Part shown: in pieces, positions 56,341 through 64,000 of the stretch
Numbering within the stretch: position 1 is the stretch's first letter
How the letters are laid out: every line of letters starts with the position of its first letter
Source: Tipula vernalis
Lineage: Eukaryota > Arthropoda > Insecta > Diptera > Tipulidae
Assembly: GCA_958295665.1 (NCBI GenBank)
Contig: OY282558.1
Coordinates: 138,612,577 to 138,676,576 of the forward strand
Direction: 5' to 3'
Length of the DNA: 64,000 nt
Program-made: the position numbers and the translations under genes
The notes under the pieces: model-generated
What the model saw: only the letters and a program-made list of their open reading frames with translations
The model's database searches: none
Told to the model about the DNA's origin: nothing

Positions 56341-56499
56341 TTAAAAAAAACCCACTCCTCTTAATTAAAAATTGTAAACTAAATATAAATAAACTTAAAA
56401 TTTATAGGGTCATTGAAAATGTCAGTTAAGTGTTTTTAATTTCCTATACATTTTTATGGAAATCATGGCGTCTAACTAATTCCACCTGTAATACACAAC

Positions 56500-56720
56500 A
56501 ATGGTTCATTCGCTTATTAATTTTAAATATTGGCCCAACGCCGCGATAGGAAAATGCTTCCAAGCCATAATGTTCCCACCTCCATGCTTTATGGCCTTAA
56601 TCTCATGTACATCTTACTTTCCAACTCAAACAAACTAAATTTTCATTCGTTCCTATAGAGGACTTTTTTCCAAATCGCCAAAAATTTGTGTAGGTGTTGT
56701 TTTACTATATTTATCGTTCG
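56500..56720 (-). pseudogene. Tc1-like transposase scrap
   Basis: On the minus strand: WKKVLYRNE, a stop, KFSLFELESKMYMRLR, then IKHGGGNIMAWKHF and, one frame over, FSYRGVGPIFKIN. This order matches the middle of Tc1-family transposases (W..VL.SDES.F.LF, then VKHGGGS.MVWGCFS..GVG). The first catalytic Asp (SDE) reads RNE. No inverted repeats were identified around it. Confidence 0.7.
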
Positions 56721-56724
56721 TTTT

Positions 56725-57939
56725 AAACTGCGTAACAACTTGGTTTATTGACTGTGATTATAGAGGTTGCAATCGGCAATATCTGTCTCGAGATTTCTTG
56801 ATACTTTGAAATAATTGTTAGACCTCATTTCTCGACGTCATTGGGTTAAGAAATTATTTTTCTGTAAAATTCATGTTTAGCCGTTAGTAAATTTGACCGA
56901 AAAACCTAAAAATATTCAAATCAACGTAAAGATAATAAAAAAATTAAGTTCATTTATGTAGGTTCTGATTTTTTCACTAAACCTATACAAAGAGCAAAAG
57001 GCCGGCCTTCTTCATCAGAGGCCCCGGGCGCAAAAAATTTTTTTTTTTTTTTTTGGGTTAGCAGTTAATGATAAAATAAATGAACTCATTCATTTTGATA
57101 CGATGTAAAAAGGTATGACAGTCATGTCACAAAACTGATTCTTCTCCTGGTAATCGCAGTTATTTCAATTTCCAACGCTAACCAAAAATTCGAATTTTCT
57201 ATGGTCGTTTCATGTGCCACGAAACGCAAGTTTCAATAATCAATGAATGCCGACTCGACTGCCCAAGTCAATTTTTTTTTTTTTTTTTTTTGTACATTTT
57301 TTCAAATACAATTGAAACAATTATGTATGCGACACCACTTTGTTCAACAATAATTACCCTAAAACACGACTCAATTTACTTTACAGATATAAGTTGTTAA
57401 CAATATAAATAAAGAAAACGTTAAGTGCTTTTAGTTTCTTTAATTAAATGTATAAATCTTATTTGTTCTTAATTTTATCAGAATAAATCTTTACAAGATG
57501 GAAGTTTTGAATCGTTTGATGTCATGATGCCGACTGATTTTAGGAATTTTTATTTTTCCTCTTAGTTGATAATTTACAATTTAATAAAGTACAAATACAT
57601 TATGGTAGATGGCTAGTAAAATCGAGTTACATGTACTTGCCTATGTATTGCCAAAAAGATATAGTATATATAAATGATAATAGATGGCGTTAAGTGCAAG
57701 TTAAAGGCAGCGAGATAGAAATGTTATAAATTAAAATCTTAATAAATAAGGTGATAGAAATTACCGTGACATGTATCATTTAAACCGTAAAACACAATAA
57801 TAGTTTTAATTAGTTTTTAGGTTATAATTCTGACAGGCTGCCTATACATGAACCATTGAATTTAAAGCTAAATAACATGAATTTCAAATATAAATTTTGA
57901 ATATAAAAAATGGGTATTTATTTATTTTAGGACATCAAT
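56725..57939. other. AT-rich spacer and possible BEL 3' LTR
   Basis: T runs at 57040-57055 and 57271-57292. A ~450-bp stretch before 57960 could be the 3' LTR of the BEL element on the minus strand, but there is no second copy for comparison. No gene recognised. Confidence 0.4.
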
Positions 57940-58009
57940 TTTGAATTATTGGCATCCTGAACATACTCCCGGGCTATTAAAAACTCCAGTTTTTAATACA
58001 AAAAAAAAA

Positions 58010-58379
58010 GAAACGTGGGATTTGGTTTCCTCATCTAAGATTAACTGACACACTTTGACAATTGGCCGTTTTACTTCTCCAGATGATGTTCTAATAGACA
58101 CAACACGAACTAATCCATCGTGCCCGGGATGACATGCCACGATACGACCCATTAGCCACCTTGATGGAGGCAAATTGTCCTCTTTAATAAGTACAAGTTC
58201 TCCGATTTTTACGTTTTTTTGTTCTTTGCTCCACTTTCGCCGCTGCTGTAACGTGTGCAAATAATTAAGTTGCCACTGCCTCCAGAAACCTTGCATACGT
58301 GCTTGAACATTCTGCCATATTGATAACCGATTGATACTAATATGCTCCAATGAGGGTTCTGGCACTGCCGTGATGGGTT
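58010..58379 (-). pseudogene. BEL/Pao integrase C-terminal domain
   Basis: NRLSIWQNVQARMQGFWRQW, LNYLHTLQQRRKWSKEQKNV, IGELVLIKEDNLPPSRWLMG and GRIVACHPGHDGLVRVVSIR are in one open frame, followed by RPIVKVCQL. This is the usual C-terminus of BEL/Pao polyproteins. It is shifted by one frame relative to the integrase core near 58365. The frame continues to a stop at 57946, past the normal end. Confidence 0.9.
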
Positions 58380-58740
58380 CCCATCACTCATTGGACACAG
58401 TGGTCTGGAATTGAGAATACCCTCGATCTGGGTTAATAATGTGTGCATTTCCTCCGACGTCATAATGGTATTTTTAGTCACTCGATTTAGGTGGTATTTG
58501 ACTGACTTGACCCCTAACTCCCACAGACCTCCAAAATGCGGGGCACTAGCTGGATTGATAATAAACTTTATGTTGTTCTGTGAAAGAAAATGAGATGTGA
58601 GCACCTTGGTTTTTGCCATGACAAGCCTCGAGTTCACAATTCCATTTCTGCCAGTGGTGCGGAGATACACTACGGCTGCATATGCAGGCTCGGATGCGTC
58701 GCAAAATCCGTGAAGTTAAATGTTGATTATTGAACCAGTT
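58380..58740 (-). pseudogene. BEL/Pao RNase H fused by deletion to integrase core
   Basis: LHGFCDASEPAYAAVVYLRT is the start of RNase H. In the same frame RNGIVNSRLVMAKTKV (normally followed by another ~350-400 residues) is joined at about 58600 directly to LTSHFLSQNNIKFIINPASA and PHFGGLWELGVKSVKYHLN, the second half of the integrase core with its catalytic Glu (FGGLWE). LLTQIEGILNSRPLCPMSDG follows. The in-frame joint creates a false continuous open frame. Confidence 0.85.
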
Positions 58741-58899
58741 GTCATCAAAAACCGCGGAACTTGAATTCCCTCTAGTTCTTGCAGAGATGATTTGCTCGTT
58801 ATCCATTGTTGTTCGATATATACAGGGAGAGGATCATCCCAACCTAATTTCTGTAGCCATAATTTCTGTCGGATTTCTGTAGGATCTTAAAGAAAATTA

Positions 58900-59806
58900 T
58901 AGCAGTTGATACCCATCCTAAGGGATGAAAGATTCGAGCAATCTGTAACAGTATTTCACGCTTGGATGATACTTGCTTCTCTCCGAGTTTTATTTGGTAT
59001 GAAAAAATGTCCCTGGTCGGATTTCACTGCAATCCCAACGTTTTGATACTTGTAGAACCGTCATCAATGCATAGATTAGTTTTTTCTCGGCTTGTAATAG
59101 GTATGGTACTTAATACAACTGGTGAATTGGCCTTTCATTTGCGGAGATTGAATCCACCTTTGTTCAGCATCTCTGACAATTCCCGGATGGCTGTTATTGC
59201 TTCTTCGATTGAAAAAAAAATCGTGTTTTGCTATTTATAACCTGTTGGGTAGATTGATTTGTGGTCCTCAGCGATTTGGTGTAACGTTCGTACTGCTAAA
59301 AATGGAGCACATGAGGTACCATAAGTGACGGTGTTCAGTCGAAACTCTTTAATTGGCTCCGAAGCAGAATTTCTCCATAGAATTCTTTGATGATCTCTAT
59401 CATGCCGGTGTACTTCGACTTGACGGGAGATCTTCTCTACATCAGATGAAAACGCAATAGCATGTCTCCTGAACATCATTAGAATGGACACCATCTCCTT
59501 CTGTATAGTCGGGCCCACTAATAGTTTATCGTTCAAGGACACGCCGGATGCGGATTTGCATGACCCGTCAAAGACAACGCGTAGCTTTGTGGTTGTGCTA
59601 TCACCTTTTATTACGGCATGATGTGGCAAATAGAAGCTTCTGCTCTCGTGACAAGCTGGCTCAGTGGATTTTATCTCGCCCATGTGACCCAAACTTAAAT
59701 ATTCGTTTATGAAACTGGTATATTGTTCTTGAAGTTCAGGATTCTTCGAGAAGTTACGCTCCATAGCGGTTAAACGGCTGATTGCTGCTGATTTTAAGTG
59801 TCCCAA
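58900..59806 (-). pseudogene. BEL/Pao reverse transcriptase lacking YVDD
   Basis: LKSAAISRLTAMERNFSK, SRSFYLPHHAVIKGDSTTTK, LRVVFDGSCKSASGVSLND and LNTVTYGTSCAPFLAVRTL form fingers and palm in one open frame (59806-59231). AFSSDVEKISRQVEVH is the first catalytic Asp block (normally DIEKMYRQI). After HKSIYPTGYK and a stop, the sequence passes to FSIEEAITAIRELSEML, so the FYVDD segment between them is gone. GFNLRK, a stop, and IKTLGLQ, REILLQIARIFHPLGWVS continue the connection region. Confidence 0.86.
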
Positions 59807-59890
59807 GCTTGCCGATTTTGGTTTAAATGGTAGTTTGACGACGTACCGACCATTGGAGTTCCGTGTGTGGGTTTCCGCAAAATGACTCTC

Positions 59891-60319
59891 TCAAATTGCT
59901 TCAGATTCAGACATAGCTGATATGACCAATCCTAGTTTGGTAGACTGAGCAACGATCCGATCTTTGATAGTAAGTCTGTCTGGGTTGAGCAATTCAAAAA
60001 ATATGTCTGCACCGACCAGGATATCGATTTTATTTGGCATATGATAAGCTGGATCTGCTAACTGAAGCTTGTGTTTGTTCATCTCGTTCACCCATTGTGC
60101 GTCAATTTTTATCTGTGCTATTGTAGAAGTTAATTTGGATAGAATGAGAGCTTCGACTTCAATGTATTCGCTGGAGTCAAACCTTGATGTTTCGGCCTTT
60201 GCTTCAGATATGCTTAATACAGGGACATTTGCGGATGATCGTGGAAGATGCAATTTTTGTACGAGATGTTCGCCAATGAAAGTTGATTGCGATCCTGAAT
60301 CTAATAACAGGCGAGCCAT
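59891..60319 (-). pseudogene. BEL/Pao protease fragment, active site retained
   Basis: ARLLLDSGSQSTFIGEHLVQ contains the DSG active-site triplet normal for this superfamily. The domain continues through VPVLSISEAKAE and IKIDAQWV to LADPAYHMPNKIDILVGAD, the LADP....P..ID.L.GAD block. The 142-codon frame is open. Sequence between it and gag (60320-60600) is drifted. It is the best preserved catalytic domain in this element. Confidence 0.88.
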
Positions 60320-60598
60320 GTGATGATTCCCTGCTGCATCCTTGACGTGTACTAAAGCTGCTGGCAGAAGAGCTAGCCGTGTGGTGCTAGTGTTGAGTAC
60401 ATGTGATTCGACCTGTAGTGACTGCGCTGCTATGGGTTCGTTTTGAAGAACAGAACTAATTGACGGTGGCCCTGAAATACTAGAATCTAATTATGTGTGA
60501 AGTAACGTACTATGCTTTGAGTTACATGTTCGACACGAATAGTCCACAGGACACTTGCTCGCTGCGTGACCTGTCCTTAAACATTTGTTTAAATTTGA

Positions 60599-61123
60599 TC
60601 ATTTCCATAAAAAATGTTGAACACTACAACATGAACACTTTTCGACGGTTGATGACGTACACCTTAATTTCACTATTGCACCCATAGTTTTTGTTCCTCG
60701 TTTCTTGGTTTCACATAAGATGCTCTCTTTAGCATAACACCGGTTATTTAGAAATTCCAAAAAGTCTGCTAATTTTGGAAATTCTTGAGTTAAGCTTTCG
60801 TTTGCCCATGCTACACGTGTCTCTTTATCTATTTTGTTTAGTAAGATTCGAATGAGCCAAGGATCTCTTGCTTCAGCCTCACTGCCCAATGCCTTTATAC
60901 CTCTGATAATTTCATCAGATGTATCGCTGATTTGGCGCAGCGCATGAAAGGACCCATTGGTTGCACCTGGTTGATCGAAAAAACGGTCAATGTGAGAGTT
61001 TAATATTGGTCGCTTTTTATTGTACCGCTTAACTAATTTATCCCATGCTTCGTTGTAATTAGCCTCGGGTACTAGGAAATTTTGAATGATATTTAGTGAA
61101 AGACTTCTAAGTAACCCTTTCAA
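60599..61123 (-). pseudogene. BEL/Pao gag fragment
   Basis: An open frame of 174 codons: NYNEAWDKLVKRYNKKRPIL and HALRQISDTSDEIIRGIKAL, then ARDPWLIRILLNKIDKETR and LADFLEFLNNRCYAKES. These are the conserved BEL/Pao Gag core blocks (Y..AW..L..RY, LR......E..R.L..LG, W...L...L..K.D..T). CSCCSVQHFLW near the end replaces the expected zinc-knuckle region. The N-terminal part of Gag is missing or beyond recognition. Confidence 0.85.
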
Positions 61124-61559
61124 AATTTGGAATTTATGTACCTGAGAAATATTATCGACATTATGAACTGACGTCGTGTATAAGTCATAGAAAAAGGGCC
61201 AGGATGTATATAAACACTATAGGCACTATAATTATAATATATTATATTATTTGATCCCTATTTGATTGACAAGCAAAACCGAACTGATTAAATTTTGCTT
61301 CAGACACAAGATAAGAAAAAAAAAAATGGAAATAATTTATTTGCCCGATAACGGGTCAAGTTCAATACCATTACATTACCGAAACCAACTGACCAAACGA
61401 ATAAATTAATACGGGTTAAAATCGGGCAGAGTAGACGTATAACTGTTCATACGTAGACAATCCTGGATGTTAGAGGGATCGAAACTTTCTCCTCTATGTT
61501 TGTTTTAGGGTGCGTTAAAATTCTGGTCGGACGGTATCTTCCCGAGTTGATCACGCCCG

Positions 61560-62880
61560 AACTGGAGTTTTCCGATGTACGTTGCAAGCACTTAAAACAA
61601 TGTGGTTTAATTAGACCTACCTTACCGCATCCATAGCAAAATACTCTTTGCGGCCCAAGCCCACAAACCTGATAATGATGGCCCAGATCTAACTAATTCC
61701 AGTATATTAAATATTCACCAGGATTTTTCGCTAAGGTCGTGCGGGGCGCTTGCCTCATAGATCTGAAATTTTGAGCAATTGCCCCCACATGCATCAAACT
61801 AAGATCTAACTTACCCGGATCACCTTTGGATGTCTCCATTAAGGGAGGCATCCCTGAACCATTGGTTCCATCCACTTCACTGATATTTGGAGAACGCCTA
61901 ATTTTTACATCAAATTTTCGTGGATCCTGATCGGGACCATAATTTTTCGAACCGTTGGCATACTACTCTCAACTATTCATATTTTCCTTTACTATTTCCA
62001 CTAAATCTGCATCAGAGAAGGGGTTGGTCAATCGACCGCGTTAAGGGATTATACTTCCAGCTGAAATCCATTGAAACTCTCTTCCGACTTTTGCTTCAAT
62101 TTTTCTAGATTTTTTCGAATCTCCCTTTCCGTTTCGTAGCTACTAAAACCATAAATCAATGCTTTTTTTATTTCTGGATATGAAGCATTTGGAAATTTCC
62201 TACAAAAGACCAGAACCACTTTTCTTCATCATTCTTTAGTAAACGAGGTAAGATGGATTCTATTTCACTAAGAGTTATCTTATTTGCGAGTGTTTCAAGG
62301 CGAAATAAAATCGTATACCTCTAGAGAATTCGGTTTTCCGGTAAAGGCCAAATTAAATTTTGGTTCTCAACGCCTACATTGTCGATAGGAATGGAGCCTG
62401 TAATATTGTTTTGCGCATAGGTGGGTACATAAGGGGCATTAATGGAAGTACTCGTTTTCGTTGGTTGCACCCATGTTACTTTAGCTGCTGGTTCTGAAAA
62501 TATTGAAATTGGTGAAATGACATTCGCCGTACCTATTAGATTTAGAGTTTCAATTTCCTTTACTCCAGTTGTCTTTTTCAATATTGCTCCGGTTTGTTAG
62601 GTGGTTTGGTTATCAAGGATTTCATTTTCGTTGGCCCCTAGAGTTTTTGCGACCTCGACGGTATCGGGTCAATTGAGAGTAGCATCTGTAGCGAGTTCCA
62701 ATGTGTGTCTTAATCTTCGTCATTTATTTATTAACAAATAAACCTCGTTATCTTGATGCATTAATCCTTTTAAACGGCCTGTCCAGTCCCACACACCTTC
62801 ATTTTTAATTTATTTAATCTAACACCTGGAATGCCAAAATTGGCTCGCCGTAAAGCGTTTTTTGAGATACCTGAATTAGA
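61560..62880 (-). pseudogene. gypsy-type gag relic with CCHC motif
   Basis: Minus-strand pieces: DWTGRLKGLMHQDNEVYLLI (about 62740-62800), FTGKPNSLEVYDFI, LANKITLSEIESILPRLLKN, FPNASYPEIKKALIYGFSSY and EREIRKNLEKLKQKSEESFN from the capsid-like core. Then SPNISEVDGTNGSG, and near 61620-61710 LGHHYQVCG and CYGCGKVGLIKPHC. The second knuckle has C..C.........C but Leu where the zinc-binding His belongs. At least a dozen stops and shifts. This gag does not match the adjacent BEL element and belongs to another LTR family. Confidence 0.7.
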
Positions 62881-64000
62881 CCATTTAGTACAAGTTAACT
62901 TAGATAGATAGGCAGCCAATAACTGGATATTTTTTTATGGAGCATAAAGGAGCGACTTAACAGCCCACCGTTGCTCTATTTACCACCGAGGCACAGTATA
63001 CATATGGTCATGTCTAGTGTAATTCAGGAGGCTCCATGGTTAAAAAGCAATAAAAGAAAACTTGTCTAAGAAAGAAAGAAATTAAAACAGACCATTCAGT
63101 TGTCCTCTCGGTTCTAAAATGGGTTCGGGAGACATAAATTACCGCAAATAAAATGCAAACATTTTCATTAAAAACAAGAAAATGTATGTACGGCTACCCG
63201 GGTGGCCGAATATAGAACAACGTAGATTTTGTTGGTTATATTCTAAAAACAAGGGTTAAATTTAATATAGTAAAACTAAACTGTTTTGTTGTAGTTTGTA
63301 TTCAGTCGAAAAAATTACCATGCGAAAAATCAGTTGGTCTCACATTGCCAAAGGGAGATGTACGACTAGATATTCAACAATGCAGAAAACAAACATTGAG
63401 GGCATGGAAATCGAGGGAAAAAACATACCTTTTCAAATTTTTTGAAAATAATTAACTCCCCTCCTAATTATCCCAAATTCAAAACCAGCGGTTTGAGTGA
63501 TAATCTCTAGTAGATCATACTATGTAGGTTTACTACAGACTTAAACTTATCACACAAAATGAGGCACAATTTGTGAAATTTATTCACAAAAAAAAAAAAA
63601 AATCGAAATATATGTATTTTCTACAATTTCCACACCCACACACCAAATCATAATGTCGCATCAACATAAATGATGATTATGTTGTATATGTATAATACTC
63701 ATACGTAGGGTAAAACTTTGTATATTTTAGGTTGATTTCCTTATTTTACCTAAATGAGAATTCGTTTTATTTTTTTGTGAGTTCATACATAATGTACTTT
63801 TTTGGAAAATGGAAAAATGATGTTTATTGGAATGACAACAAACCAAATCGACAACAACAAAAAAATAACTTTATGTATACATAATACATATGTATGTTAC
63901 TATGGCTACACATACACATACACATATATATTATGTATTGTATGCAGATTAAAAGTGTACATAATATTCGATGTGCTACGGTGATAATCCATCGACATCA
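62881..64000. other. AT-rich end of window, nothing recognised
   Basis: A semi-palindromic CGGCTACCCGGGTGGCCG at 63192-63209 stands out in otherwise AT-rich DNA. Microsatellite-like ACATACACATACACATATAT at 63908-63927. A 60-codon frame at 63802-63984 lacks motifs. Confidence 0.5.

Larger units (their letters stand above)
57940..61135 (-). mobile_element. BEL/Pao retrotransposon relic
   Basis: Gag (61.1-60.6 kb), protease (60.3-59.9), RT (59.8-58.9), RNase H (58.7-58.6) and integrase with C-terminal domain (58.6-58.0) run leftward in the order of BEL/Pao pol. About 3.2 kb remain of the usual 5.5-6.5 kb. Two large deletions are evident: the RT catalytic YVDD region, and everything from mid RNase H to the integrase core. 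Just after pol the minus strand reads GCCCGGGAGTATGTTCAGG, a plausible polypurine tract followed by an LTR starting TGTTC at 57960. No 5' LTR was found. Confidence 0.88.

Noticed and set aside
57117..57150. A Bari/Tc1-like terminal repeat (ACAGTCATGTCACAAAACTG) for the Tc1 scrap
   Set aside because: The orientation is wrong for the minus-strand transposase relic at 56.5-56.7 kb, and no matching partner end was found.

Overview
This window looks like heterochromatic or otherwise gene-poor DNA from an insect, most likely a cyclorrhaphan fly. The evidence is indirect: the mix of transposon families (env-bearing Ty3/gypsy, BEL/Pao, LOA- and I-like LINEs, a DD41D mariner, a Polinton-like derivative, a tRNA-type SINE), the high A+T content, and many ACATACATATGTATGT-type runs. 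The species cannot be named from the sequence. I found no intact host gene. Nearly everything recognisable is a decayed mobile element or a satellite.

Layout. 1-3.4 kb: gypsy pol relic, a dispersed repeat, an inverted-subrepeat element, a pogo/Tigger-type end and a TATGATGG minisatellite. 3.4-8.0 kb: AT-rich DNA interrupted by a badly decayed I/LOA-like LINE with an AAT-rich 3' tail. 9.7-10.6 kb: a DD41D mariner with both ends. 11.2-12.4 kb: an element with long inverted repeats built of minisatellite and carrying a Polinton-like integrase scrap. 12.4-12.7 kb: a tRNA-derived SINE with a 13-bp target duplication. 14.4-20.65 kb: a decayed gypsy/errantivirus-type element (gag, pol, env, polypurine tract, start of 3' LTR) whose env holds a fresh-looking 240-bp MITE. 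20.65-21.1 kb: a second, internally deleted mariner. 21.6-24.45 kb: a LOA-type LINE lacking its catalytic RT block. 25.3 kb: a scrap of another LINE. 28.1-29.05 kb: BEL/Pao relic.

29.2-32.8 kb: a satellite of ~154- and ~179-bp monomers. 35.2-39.1 kb: a 248-bp satellite with traces of a four-unit higher-order repeat. 39.8-51.6 kb: a very diverged AAAGCTTTT-rich array made of two ~5.6-kb copies plus the start of a third. 51.7-54.6 kb: less repetitive AT-rich DNA with a perfect hairpin and one weak candidate exon. 54.7-56.3 kb: a mdg1/412-like gypsy relic. 56.5-56.7 kb: a Tc1 relic. 57.9-61.1 kb: a BEL/Pao relic on the minus strand, followed by an unrelated gypsy-type gag relic (61.6-62.9 kb).

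Every autonomous element carries disabling lesions (stops, frameshifts, deleted or substituted catalytic residues). The best preserved items are non-autonomous: the MITE, the SINE and the two satellites. The most unusual are the Polinton-like inverted-repeat element, the 12-kb AAGCTT-rich array and the higher-order structure of the two satellites. All family assignments come from motifs read by eye, with no database search.
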